From Absidia repens (Eukaryota > Mucoromycota > Mucoromycetes > Mucorales > Cunninghamellaceae): a stretch of 64,000 nt of DNA. Shown one piece after another: positions 1-11,061 of the stretch (within the stretch, counting starts at the first letter, position 1; each line of letters opens with the position of its first letter). Where the stretch lies: assembly GCA_002105175.1 (NCBI GenBank), contig MCGE01000017.1:434001-498000 (forward strand), written 5' to 3'. The notes under the pieces were generated by a model. It was given only the letters and a program-made list of their open reading frames with translations. It had not been told where the DNA came from and made no database searches. The position numbers and the translations under genes are program-made.

Positions 1-705
1 ATTTTTAAAATCCCGCCCACGTGGTGTTTTATTTATTTTCTGTCTTGACGCATTTTTCTTTCTCTTTTCTTTTCTTTCTTCATCAGTTTAATTTTTTGAG
101 GCCATAGTAATCTTAGATTAATGTCTGGACTAGTTTAGAAGGGGGTTCAGCGCAGGGATTACAAGATACATGGGGAACCCTTTCATTTGGGTTCAGGATT
201 TAAAACCACTCACTATTTATTAGCTTTTTGAAGCCTTCTTTAGCTAAGTTTAGTTGCTATTTGTGCATTTGTTTTTCGTTCCAATAAAATATGTTTCTTT
301 TTACATGCTTCAATTAAAATGCCTTATTTTCCTCTCTCTTGCCTTGTACAATAGATCCCTTATTGACATCGCCCTTTTTAAATTAGTATTTACAGTTGTC
401 ATGCTGTTATAAAAGATATCCATTTATAATATTTCTCATATCTTGTCTGTCATGTCCAATATGTTAAATATCTTTTTACAATTGTCTCCGTAGATTAATG
501 TTGGCCATTCTTCCGATCCCGGACGGCCATTCCTCAATGCTACGGCTATTAGATTTTTTATTATAATGAATCCCTCGCCTTTAGTTTTAGTATATAACAA
601 TATGTTACAATAAAGTATACCTTTTTATTATCCATCTTTTGACATCTAAGATGATAAGTCATGTCGTTATTGTAGCTGTTTTATGAGCTTCTCATCAAGC
701 ATATG
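1..705 (+). repeat. Dispersed repeat family A, copy A1
   Basis: This is a noncoding interspersed repeat. The copy opens at the window edge with a CCCGCCCACGTGG block, runs through a C/T-rich stretch, then the conserved core near 172-190, then AATAAAATATG/CTCTTTTTA-like blocks. Its order of blocks matches copies at 16.8 and 49.6 kb on this strand and, reverse-complemented, copies at 9.7, 29.5 and 63.6 kb. Similarity to the 49.6 kb copy continues to about 700. No ORF of note lies inside. Boundaries are judged by eye and the upstream end may lie outside the window. It could be a solo LTR, a SINE-like element or another non-autonomous element. Confidence 0.75.
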
Positions 706-1216
706 CTTTCTAGTCTATTGAATCGCTACCGTTTATATTAATTACCCCCAAGATTGTGCCATCTGCTTAAGTTCCCCTATAAAAAGAATTTATGACCTCC
801 AATAAAATGGATTACAGCATGTATCCAGTTCATTATTTTTATTGCCTATGTTACAATAAATCACATACAAATCCAATGGAAGTCAGCTAGGCCTCAACGA
901 GCTGTATACAAAAGTGTAACATGGCAGAGTCACCTAATCCCATACTTCTACTTCCTCCCCTGCGATACCCAGTAAAAACGATAATTTCCCAAATCCCCAG
1001 CTGAGCGGCAGAGCATTTATTATTTTTGAATTCAAGGCCATAGATCTGGGCAAGTTGTTTTTCCTTTGGGTTCGAAGAGTTCAAAGTTTTATCGATTTTC
1101 ATTGGGCTACATTTAATGGCCGCCAGCGAGCCAGCCGCGAAAAAAGGGAACGCGACACCCAATTTTTTTTTTTTTTTCTCGCTTCGCTGTGTTTTTCTTT
1201 CAATTAAATCGATACA
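706..1216. other. Intergenic: B-family end relic and 5' region of the EED-like gene
   Basis: No gene is seen. Bases about 961-1022 match the terminal segment of repeat family B as displayed at 24979-25039 (CCCAGTAAA, then a GC-rich imperfect palindrome, then GAGC(A/G)TTTATTA), so a short relic of B lies here in minus orientation. A run of 15 T at 1163-1177 lies about 40 bases before the start codon at 1217 and probably belongs to the promoter or 5' UTR. Confidence 0.5.
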
Positions 1217-2880
1217 ATGGTGGCAACGCTTAAACGTAGGATATCAGAAATAACCACTCCATCCGATGTATTAGTGGAAGAGAAAAATGGAAAACCCAAG
1301 ATGGAAACTTCCACTACTGAACAACTCACACGGGAAGAACTACAAGAAAAAGTATTCAACAACCTTCGCTTGAAACGTATCGTCAAAGAAAATCATGGCT
1401 ACGACATTACCCAGCTTGCCTTTTTTTTCAACAACAAAAACTTCAACCGACCTGTGGGTTTAGATATTAGCAAGACCTTCGACAAACGAGGCTCAGTACA
1501 ACGACCACAAGACGATACAAGTAATGTCTTAGGAACCGTTGGTGGTGCCCAGGTAATATATTCAAGTGATCTAAATCATGATCTTTTCAAACTCTTCCCT
1601 GCAACTCTTGGCTTATTATTATTATTTTGTTTTTTTTTATTAGATTAACATTTATGATAATGAACATTACGGTGACCACTTGGATATAATGTCAAACTTC
1701 GACTTGGCAAGCGATCTATCCGAGGAAGAAGACTCTGGTCAAAGAAATCTGAACACTTTCTGTTGGCTGTATCAAAAAGACGATGCAGTTATTGCCACAG
1801 GTGGCGGTGATGGTGATATTCATATTATTAGTGTGTCCCAGTCAAAGGAAATTGCAGTTCTCAAGGGCCATACAAGTAAGATATATACAAGGCAGGGGTA
1901 AATGCAAACGGTGATCAGGACTCACTCCATCCATTCTTTTTGTTAGAGCGAATTTTGGATATACAAAGCCATCCCCAAAACGACAACAATATTCTATCCG
2001 TCAGCAAAGATGGAACAGTCCGTTTATGGGATTTGAAAACTCACCGGTGTATAGTTATGTTTGATTACGATTGTAATGTTGCCGTAAGTCAATGACCAAT
2101 TTTTATGACGATGATGAGGCTTTCATTAACTAGTATCTATCTTATTTTTCGTTTTTGACAGTGTTTTCATCCTTCAGGTAAAACATTCATTACGGGTACA
2201 GCAAAAGGTGAATTTCGAGATTGGACGATTCCTGCCTATATGCTTCCTATGGACGACGATGAAAATGATATTATGACAATTGGCAAAAGCAATTCTAGAT
2301 TACTGAAAAAAATGCATGGTGAAAGCACTATAGGCAAGTATACAAAAAGAGATATTGGGCTAAACTAGCCTATAATGGCTTACATTGACTTGCCTTTTTC
2401 ATTATTGTAGACTGTATGCGATATGTGAATGGGTGTCTATTATCGAAGTCAATCAATGGACGAATGGAGTATTGGGATCCATCAAATGAACAAAGTATTC
2501 GATCATTCCGAGTGAAGACTGGGGAGAACCATTGTCGATTTGATGTTAGTTTGGATGAAGCATATTTTTGCGTGGGAACAAGCCGTGGCAGCGCTGTCAT
2601 CTACAAACTAGAAACTGGAAAAGTTATGGTGGAATTGTCGCATCGACGGTCAACAAAAGCTGTACGGTGCTGTGCTTTTTCCCGTGATAGTCGGTAAGTA
2701 ATCCTACGTCGTCATCATCACCTCTATCCCTTTTTCTTCTTCTTTTTTGCTGAACAATCCATTATTCTTACTTCATTCTTATCTAGACAAATACTTTGTG
2801 GAGGACAAGACGGATTTATTTGGCGGTATGATTACATCGATGATGCTACTTTGGATCTCTGGGCTGCATGGAGGAAATAG
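1217..2880 (+). CDS. EED: WD40 protein, EED/ESC-like (candidate Polycomb PRC2 subunit)
   Basis: Six exons fit in frame: 1217-1552, 1644-1875, 1947-2083, 2162-2333, 2411-2693, 2787-2880. The product is a beta-propeller of WD40 repeats. By eye it follows animal EED in order: TVGGAQINIYD, then a W-x-Y blade, then ILSVSKDGTVRLWDLKT, then CMRYVNGCLLSKS, and at the end AFSRDSR followed by FIWRYD. EED is the H3K27me3-reading core subunit of the PRC2 histone methyltransferase. LRWD1/ORCA is a related alternative but no leucine-rich repeats are present. The aromatic residues that form the trimethyl-lysine cage in animal EED do not appear to be kept. The fourth intron (2334-2410) has a GC donor. A poly(A) signal CAATAAAATC follows near 2915. 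Confidence 0.65.
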
Positions 2881-3361
2881 TTGGACGGTGACAATTTTAC
2901 AATATAGTTTACTGCAATAAAATCATCTTTTATCAACACCTTGTGACTCTTTATTATATATTGTATTGCTTTGGAAAATGTCATGGGCTTCGCTCATTCA
3001 AAGGCAATCAATTTTGCAAACAATTCTTTACTCATCTTCGTTTTTTGTTTCTTTTTTTTTTTTTTGATATTTTGTTTATCTGAGGAACACCCAGGTGTTT
3101 TTGTGATTTGAAGAACCGAAAAATGCCGACAACCTTGGAGAATATGTAATATGATAAGGATCGTTTTGAAGCATTGATATAGTACTGAACATATTTGCTA
3201 TTGAAATAGATACTGGATTGAACTGAAGTGTCAGTGTTAGTAATTGCTCAAGGAGAAGGCCATGAAGGATGCCTCTATCATTAGTACCAACAGTAGAATT
3301 AGTAGCCAGCAGTATAGAAATAGATCGACGTTTGTCAAGTTTAGCTTTTATTTATTTTATT
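2881..3361. other. Intergenic spacer
   Basis: It holds the 3' UTR of the EED-like gene (AATAAA near 2916) and a T-rich run near 3049-3065. The remainder is AT-rich sequence with faint similarity to dispersed repeats (CAGTGTTAGTAATTG near 3230). No gene is seen. Confidence 0.5.
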
Positions 3362-4576
3362 TGAAATAAACTCTCTGGGGCTCCGCTGGAGCTTTTGCAA
3401 ACATTTCGATTTATTGGGTGCCACAGTTTTTTATTGAAGTGTGGGTTTCGATGGGATAGGATTAAAGCCTCCGCCATTTAGCACTTTGGTGGGCAGCCCG
3501 TTGGGGCCCAACCGTCGTGCTCAGCGCGTCGTCAATGGGTTTTTTATGTGTGCTGAAAAAAAAAGTAGTGAAGGGATTAGAGCCTCCGCCATTTCGCACT
3601 ATGGTGTGCAGCCCGTTGGGGCCCAAGCGTTGTGCTCAGCGCGTCGTCAATGGGTTTTTTGTGTGCTGAAATAATAGCTTACTTGAAATGCGTCGGAGAA
3701 ATTAGAGTTTGATTATGTAGTGGTTGCAACTGCCTTTCCACTGGAAGATAAAACGAATATGCTATATGGTAATTATGGCGATTGCCCGTTTATTTGATTT
3801 TTTGACAAAAAAAAAGTGGATGATTCAGGCTCCGCATTTTGCTTTATATTTTTTTTTTGGGTCCCCTTTTTTTCCCTCTCTTTTTCTTTCTTTTTTATTT
3901 TTTTCCTTCATGATAGTCTGAATGATATGATGGCAAGGCTCACTGGGAAACTGGTGATCTAGGATTAGTGTTAGAACTTGAATTAGGGGCGTTTTAAAAA
4001 ACGCAAAACAAACATTATGGGGAAACGCTTTCATTTTGGATGAAGGATTTGGGAACGACAGTAGATTAGCACTCATTAGTTTAGTAATAGTTTGTCATCG
4101 TTTATATCTACGTCTGAATAAATATGTTCTTTTTATTATAATTAGTATCTCTGTTGTACGTTTACATGATGAGCTTCATCGAATGTGTATTACATATGCA
4201 TAGAAAAAAAAAGTGTGTCTATATATATATGAAAAAGGAACGGATTGGGTATTATGGAGGTTTCTTCTACCAAGTCTATAAGTTTGTGCGTAGAAAGGAA
4301 AACAGGGATGTGTTTGTGTGAAAAAACAGATATCACAGTGTATTTTATTGTGGTGGGGGATATTGAAGAACAAAGTTGGGAATAATATTAATTATGTAGC
4401 CACTGGGTGGCAGGGGGGTTCTGAAGTGTGGGTTTTGATGGAAGACTTTGTGTTTGGGTGGGCAGCAGCCCCTTGGGACCCAACGGTGGTTGCTCAGGGC
4501 TCTGTCTGAAAAAGAGAGTCGGAAAGTTAGTTAGCTGAGTTTCCTTACGATCCTTATTTTTTTTAATATATAACAA
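3362..4576 (+). repeat. Dispersed repeat family B, copy B1
   Basis: It starts with a CTCTGGGGCTCCGCTGGAGC palindromic end. Two tandem segments of about 130 bp follow (3435-3550 and 3570-3670), each with a CTCCGCCATTT..CACTnTGGTG and GCTCAGCGCGTCGTCAATGG pair. Then come a T-rich zone, the conserved core at about 4019-4038, the TGAATAAATATGTTC block, and an end near 4576. Nearly the whole length recurs almost unchanged in inverse orientation at 23020-24136. A motif like the left end recurs at the right end (about 4570-4600) in direct orientation. ORFs inside are not preserved as proteins. Confidence 0.8.
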
Positions 4577-5010
4577 ACACTCTGGTACTTCTCTAGAGCT
4601 TTAGGAATTATATATTTGCTGAATATCAGGGTATATTGCTTTGATGGGTTGATATTATATGGCTTTTGATATGTCGCACACTTTAATGGATAGTCATTGT
4701 GAGACATAAAAAAGACGACAGGAATATATAATTAAATATCTAAATACCATCATTGATTTTTCAATCCGGTGATGGTCAACTTGGGTTAGTGTTAGTAATT
4801 GGATCAGGGACAATTAGAAAAATGAAATGCAAACATGCAGGGGAAACCTTTTCATTTTGGATGTGTGTTTTCGAATCTCAGATATTTCCATGGAACCTTT
4901 ATTAGCTTAGTTCAATGATAGTTGCGTAGTTTATATCCACATCTAAATTATATATGTATCCTCTTTTTAATATCAATTTGGCTATCTCAGTAGTATAAAT
5001 ATAAGATATA
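4577..5010 (+). repeat. Diverged A/B-related repeat unit
   Basis: It begins with an ACTCTGG..CTCTAGAGC motif resembling the B left end. It contains GGTTAGTGTTAGTAATTGGATCAGGG and the core (4840-4860, GGGGAAACCTTTTCATTTTGG), followed by ATTAGCTTAG and a TATATCCACATCTAAATTATATATG block. It lacks the tandem GC-rich segments of B1. It looks like an older unit directly adjoining B1. Confidence 0.55.
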
Positions 5011-5044
5011 GATGTGTCTAGAAGAAACAAGCACATGTATGTCG

Positions 5045-5430
5045 AAAAAAAAACTCCAGCGCTTTTCCATGACTATGCGTCGTACTCGTTCACAGTGTAA
5101 AAATTTGGCTCTTATTGAAAAGTCGCAGCATATTTTTTTTTCATGCCCCACGTTTACACTGTTACATCCAGAATTTCATCCGCATGAATACGACCCAACC
5201 AAAAATCACCCAATTCTAGATCCTCTTGTCCCCGTGCGCCTATTTTAGTTTGTCAACTTCCTATCCATGGTCCAAGGTCATTCAAAATGATTTCCAGCTA
5301 TAACCCCTCCCTGACCACTTGCAAGCCCAAATCGCTCGGACAAATGATATTCATTTCTGCCACTTCCTCTGTACACATTGTGCTAATCCATCAAAACATT
5401 TGTCACACAACATAAGTCAGATATGGTTAT
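5045..5430 (+). pseudogene. Retrotransposon ORF relic (C-terminal zinc-binding region)
   Basis: One frame reads CKNLALIEKSQHIFFSCP, close to the C-x-C/EH-x4-C pattern of the zinc-binding tail that follows reverse transcriptase in many non-LTR retrotransposons. About 40 codons later another frame reads WSKVIQNDFQL and CHFLCTHCANPSKH, interrupted by a stop. The stretch has coding-like composition but no intact frame, start or end. I infer a decayed mobile-element gene; the assignment is weak because the catalytic domain is absent. Confidence 0.35.
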
Positions 5431-5520
5431 AGAATTAACACATTTTATTATTGGCATATAAATATGATGCCACATATATAAATAAATATACAAGACTAAA
5501 TGTGTCTAAACTAAATGTAT

Positions 5521-6934
5521 CTAAACTAATTTTGATGAGCTGTTGGTATAAGATTGATTTGAGTTTGTGAGAGCTGCTTTTCTTCTTGAGATCGTCTTGT
5601 ACATCGCTGCAACCAAAAAAGCAAATGCCACCAATATAAAGTTGCCATGCCATTGGAATGGACCATATTCATTTTCTGAGTGTTGTTCCAGTCTTTCCGT
5701 TGATGTTCCTTCTAAATTTCCAGAAATAATATCATGCAGCGTTTGTAAAATAAATTGCGGTTGTTGAATATCAAGTAAGTTGGAGTAAATGTCCCTGTCA
5801 TAGTAATGCTTATTCTAAATGATAAATTAAATAAATATTTTGCATATGAGTGCATGATAAGGAAGCAGAAGTGTAAAATGAAGGGGGTTAGAAAGCCTAC
5901 CTTGCCGTTTATAATAATAATAGTCGGCACCTTGAGTTTTGGTAGGTTGTAAATGTCTTGAGCAATAGCACTATTTGTGTCCACATCCATTTCAATCAAG
6001 ACAGCGGCACCATTTGTTTTTGCAGCGAGTTTTTTGAATTGGCTGCGAAACAGTTCATTTCCATTCCCATAGGCACCTAGAATCAGTATTCGTTGGTTAT
6101 CGAGCAGTTCTTGAGTAGTGATAGCATTAAATTGAAGTACTTCAGATTCTAATGGACTGTCAATGATATGCTTGGGGGTAGATCTATGAAATACATAAAT
6201 GGCAATGTGAGTAGGTGCATACTCAAATATCATGTGCACTTTGTCCTTTGTTTTTTATCGATACCCAGTAAATGCTAGCATAGAGTCAGTGTCGCTTCCG
6301 GTGAATTGAGTAGATGTTTGTATCGCTGCCGTTGCTTTCGTTGTTGCTGCCGCCTTTTGGTCATGGGGAGATATCATTTTTGCCCATTTCTGGTGTCCGT
6401 GTAATAAGTAAGCTTTGATAGACCTTTTGCTTCGCGTGCCGAGGTAAGTCTGTTTATAGATGCCATTCACGTAGAGTTTCATCTTGGGGTAGCCAGTAAT
6501 GTCATGTTCAGCACATAAATCTCCGTAAATACTGCAGTTAATTGTCCCAAAGTGTATGTTGTGAGTACTTGCTAATCCATCTTCCTCTTCTGCTAGTTCC
6601 TTCCATGTTGGTGCTATATGTCAGTTTCACCCCGACCCAGTTAATAAAAGTGGAAGTCAGATTATTTAATCTTTCCGAAATGCTCATTTATATCTGCTTA
6701 CCAAAGTCAATACAAAGGGGGCAATAAGGAGAAAAATGTTCAACAAACCTAAGAAAGAAAGAAAAAATGTAAGGTGGAATCATTCATTCTTAATTCCGCT
6801 GAAGGGGAAGTTTACCAGATCCCAGACGCAGTTAATGAGTCAAAAGCTGCTTTGTCCATTTCAATAGATTTTGAACTAACATATTGCGAAATAAAGCAAA
6901 AAAGAGTAAACCATAGTAAGGATAGTTGCTTCAT
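5521..6934 (-). CDS. Thioredoxin-fold ER membrane protein (PDI/TMX-like)
   Basis: Exons on the minus strand: 6934-6816, 6748-6702, 6613-6265, 6183-5901, 5814-5521, giving 363 aa. A signal peptide (about residues 1-21) precedes a thioredoxin domain with an FSPYCPLC active site (Cys49, Cys52) and APTWKEL, the usual follow-up in PDI-type domains. A second thioredoxin-like segment has PTIIIINGK. A single membrane helix lies at about 324-338, followed by a short basic then Ser/Asn-rich tail without a KDEL signal. The likely role is thiol-disulfide exchange on client proteins in the endoplasmic reticulum, with the domain in the lumen. The CPLC dipeptide is unusual against the common CGHC. The start was chosen because it alone gives a signal peptide. 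Confidence 0.8.
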
Positions 6935-7170
6935 TAAGCGGATTGTGAGAATGAAAGAAAAAGAAAAAGGGAATATGCAAGTTCCAATTTCAAATATGCT
7001 CTAATTAAAATTCCGACAGAGAGTGTTCTTGGGTCAGTATGTACACTCAAAATGTTTTATTTCAATATTACAGAGCTGGCTAGCGGATTAAAATGTGTTC
7101 CAGTTTATTTTTTATGTTAATCATGCATTTATCGGTTGTATGGTTTCAACACTACAAATGCGATATAAAT

Positions 7171-8635
7171 CTAAGCACAAGGACTATCAGACCACACTTT
7201 AACCCAATCTATGGCAAGTGCAGGTTTATTTCCTTCACCCCAGCTAGGTAACCACCGCTCCCTCTGTTGCCAAAATTGATTAGCTGGATGAGAATCTTCG
7301 TTAGACCATGGCTTAATAGGATGATCAGGCCAGTAAAACGATGTACCTCCAACAGCTAAATTAAAAATCAAATAAAACTCTTCATCAAAGGGAGCACCGA
7401 TTGATCCCGATTCCCAAGGATTCATTGACCATTCAGGAAAGGCACCTCTTTGCCAAAACGATTGATCAAAATCCACCTGAAGAACTGTTTTATTGTCGAT
7501 CGTAGTCCGTAGCCCTTCTTCATTCCATTCCAGTGCATATGTATGAAAATCGTCAGCAAAAGTTCCATTTTCAGCTATTACCTCGGCTTGCGTCAAACGA
7601 TAAGCGTTGAGATCGGCGTGCGGTCCCCAGTGCAAGGTGGAGCTGACTCTCGAAGAATCCCCGAAAGGATAATTTTTCCCATTACCCCTGGATTCCATCT
7701 AGCCAAAAAAAAAAAAAAAAAAAAAAAAACGGAGTTACAAAAGGAATAGCAGACCAAGCAAAATCTTACAATATCGATTTCACCACTAGCTGGCCAAACA
7801 CCGTACGTAGCATATTTAGGCATCATCCATATTGCAGGCCATAACCAATCACCTTGCGGTAATCTTGCTCTCACTTGTACTTTTCCATAGCGAATTGACA
7901 TTGAATCTACTGTACGAATACGTGCAGATTGAATTGGATTGATGTAGTTTCCACCTGATGATTGCCCTGAGGCACGTTCGCATCCTTTTATATGAAAAAA
8001 AAAAAATAGCTACTGTTTGTTTTATGCATAAAATAGTATAATTATAATTGTATAAAATGATATTCTGATAAATCGATTGAAAAACGATGTATCGACATTT
8101 CATTTTCTGAGATGTATGCTTACCATAATTAGAGTTATCTATATATATATATATTATAATTAAAAACAAGGTGGGTTAATAAATAAAGTAAAAAAAAAAA
8201 AAAAAAAAAAAGCGACGGTTATTGTGAACACACCTGTGCACTGAGTTGACGGTTCACCTGACCACAAACTTAAAGCGCCTCCATTTGTCATTGCCCCTTC
8301 CCCCATGAAATCTGCAGTAAATGTAGGCTTGATGTAAAGAATTCCATCCTCAACAAAGCTATTGGACCGATTATTGGTATACCTAAAAATATCAATAAAA
8401 AAACAGTCGAGCACGCATCAATCCATATAAGACAAGGATGAATTATATTGTAATTAATATTTGCCTGTTACCATTGAAATTCCCAGTTCCCACCTTTTTA
8501 ATTTGAAATAATTATAAGAATGAGTGAGTTTTTCTTTTCTTGATTATATTCATTCACTTACCACCACTCATTGTGATTTCATGCTATAATAATAAATTAA
8601 AATGTAAGATGGATGATCCAGATCAAATCATTTTT

Positions 8636-8684
<49 letters not shown>

Positions 8685-8848
8685 TGCCAGTTTTTCAGAT
8701 TAAAGCGATCGAAATGATCTTCAAAAACCAAGCATTGTTCATTCCTGTCATGGTTACCCTGATCTACATGATCAGTGCTGAGTTGAAATCCCATGACGAT
8801 AGTCATCATCCCTCCTCCAATGTACAGTGTTGAATAAGCCCATTTCAT
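7171..8848 (-). CDS. Secreted glycoside hydrolase family 16 (beta-1,3-glucanase-like)
   Basis: Exons on the minus strand: 8848-8684, 8583-8562, 8493-8472, 8382-8234, 7984-7770, 7698-7171, giving 366 aa. After a hydrophobic N-terminus (signal peptide, about residues 1-24) come ITMSGGGNWEFQWYTNNRSN, INPIQSARIRT and the GH16 catalytic motif GEIDIMES (Glu188 nucleophile and Glu193 acid/base by family rule), made by joining exons 5 and 6. The C-terminal half has FYLIFNLAVGGT and DWVKVWS, typical of laminarinases. It probably hydrolyses or remodels beta-1,3-glucan outside the cell or in the wall. Two consecutive exons are only 22 nt each. Introns carry long homopolymers, including about 44 bases at 8638-8681. 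Confidence 0.9.
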
Positions 8849-9689
8849 TTTTCGTTTTCTAGTAGTTCAAATAAAGAGAAAGAAAATAAGAAATAAAGGA
8901 GAATGCTTGTTATTCTTTATATTGTCTTGTTTAAAAGACAATCAACGTTAATGGGTCGCCTTGAGCAAAAAAAGGCACGGTCGCTGTTTAAATTTCAAGG
9001 GGTCAAGATCGGAAATTATTTTTTCTCCTTGACCTTGCTCTTTCTTTTCGCCCATTACTTAGTGAAAAAGAACTCCTTTCTACAATACCAATACCATCGG
9101 CATGATAACTCATCTTCTCATGACAGCAATTGGAAGCATGGCTTCTCTGCCGTTTTTTTTTTACAACTCTACTAATCAACAACGAGAGAACCGCCGTCCT
9201 GTCTTCTTATTACGGTAACCACACCATTCACCACCTCTATTTAATGGCTTTCTCTTCTCATGACGGTGATCGACACAATTCAGCGTCAGCAGCGTCGTGG
9301 TTCATTTTTCCCTCATTTGATACCAACAAACATCATTCAACAACGATGATACGGTGACTCTCCTTTTTTTTATATCCAGTAACTCCGCAACACCACAGCA
9401 ACGACATGATGACTCTGTCTTCTTTTTACAGCAATCTCACCCTTCAACAGTAGTACTATTTTTTTTTAATGACAACAACCACTACCCTACAACAGCAGTA
9501 CTCTTTTACTTTTTTTTGTTTTGTTTTGGACAGCGACTATGACCGTTTAGGATCGGCATTATAGTGACTCTCCTTCCTGATGGCGACGGTCAAATGTGCA
9601 TTTGCAGTCCCTTTTCACTGTCGAATAATTTGTCACACACCGTAGAATAGCTCCTCCACTGTAGAATAGTCTACTCCCTTACGTTTTGA
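8849..9689. other. Intergenic, low-complexity CAA/GACG-rich stretch
   Basis: No gene is seen. From about 9080 to 9690 the sequence is a degenerate mosaic of short words (ATGACGGTGATC, CAACAACG, GTGACTCTCC, TGTAGAATAG) spaced roughly 50-70 bases apart, suggesting an old tandem array. ORFs here are products of that composition. Confidence 0.4.
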
Positions 9690-10325
9690 TTATTTCATAA
9701 TAAAAAAGGTTTTATATAGCATTTTATTGAAACATGATGGTCAACACTAACAATAGATCTATTGTGCAGTGAATGAGCTAGACTAGTAGGGAATCTGAAA
9801 ACTGGTATGGAATAGGTAATTTAAAAGAATTCTCGACTCTAATCTAGAGATAAGAAGATCAAAAAAGTATACAGAACAAGACATGAGGGACAGGGAGAGA
9901 TAGAGAGAAAGTAACGAGATTATAGTAAAAAAGACATCTCTTGTACGGCACAACCTTTTGTTGCTTCATATGAAAGGAATCTCTTCATAGAAAAGTAAGA
10001 CATTTTTTATTGAGATAAGTAAAAAGACACATATTTTATTTAGAATGTAGATGGAAACCATGACAAACTAAGATTAAAGTAAGCTAATGAAGTCCCCAAC
10101 AAACCAACAAATAGTTCCTCTAAATCCTAGATCCAAAATGAAAGGGTTTCCCCATGCATGTCGTAATCGCTGAGCTGAAACCCCTTCTAAACTAATCCTG
10201 ATACTATTCTAAGTCCAACATAATCTCACAGAAGCTGAATGATGCAGAAAAAAAAAAGAAAGAAAAAGAGTATTGCGCGAGGAGAGAAAATAAATAAACC
10301 TCCACGTGGGCGGGATTTGAAAAGT
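9690..10325 (-). repeat. Dispersed repeat family A, copy A2
   Basis: Minus orientation. The copy ends on the plus strand with CCACGTGGGCGGGATTTGAAAAG (10296-10318), the reverse complement of the A1 start. The conserved core is near 10134-10153, and the AATAAAATATG-type blocks lie to its left. Layout and length match A4 at 29.5 kb. Confidence 0.75.
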
Positions 10326-11061
10326 TTCTGTGGCTCTCTTTTTTTTATTACGTGCTTCAGATAATAAACATCAACATACACAACGAACTGACGTTATAAC
10401 ACAGGATTCTAAAACATCAGAAAGTATTATGTAGAAATTGATTGAAAAAAAAAAAAAATAGGTTTGGAGTTAAATGACTGATCAACTCCAGACAGAGATG
10501 ACCAGTCCTGGTGTTAACAGTCAAGCACAGGAAGCAGCACTTTTACACCTGAACATGCCAATTCTCACAGAACTTTGATATTTTTGTTCCACCAAGTATT
10601 GTCTTTGTTATTCCTTTCTGTTTCTATTTTGAATGCGACCTCTTGGTCCTATACTAGCTTGTCTACACTGTATTTCCAGTAACATGGTCCACAACTTCTA
10701 GTTTATGTCTCAAGTTTACAAAACCGTCCCATCTACATCCATCCTTTTACATCCATCCCTTGTACAAAGTATATATAAACCATCTTTACACACATCCCCT
10801 TTGTTGTTGTTGTTGTTGTCCTAGCCTATGATACTCTAATATATAATCTCCCCTCCCCGTAATTGTTTATATTGGTCACCAATAAAAAAAAAAACATTGC
10901 ATTTTATGATCGTATATTCAATAAATATAAATGGGTTTTATTCAAATGATAGCAATAATGGAATAATAGGGATACTACAGTAATTCTACAAATAAAAGAT
11001 AGTAAAAATAGATAACATAAATATAAAATAAAAAGGAAGGGAAGCGGGTATTGATTGGTTC
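10326..11061. other. Intergenic / 3' region
   Basis: AT-rich with no gene recognised. The right part (about 10900-11061) is probably the 3' UTR of the minus-strand gene that follows. A short GTT repeat (TTGTTGTTGTTGTTGTTGTC) lies near 10801-10820. Confidence 0.4.

Noticed and set aside
3441..4576. Several frames of 60-90 codons inside repeat B1 and their mirror images in B2
   Set aside because: No frame is preserved between B1 and B2 where they differ by indels, and none has domain motifs.
6255..6275. ATACCCAGTAAATGC resembling the repeat-B end inside the PDI-like gene
   Set aside because: It falls in coding sequence at an exon end; the match is short and no further repeat sequence follows.
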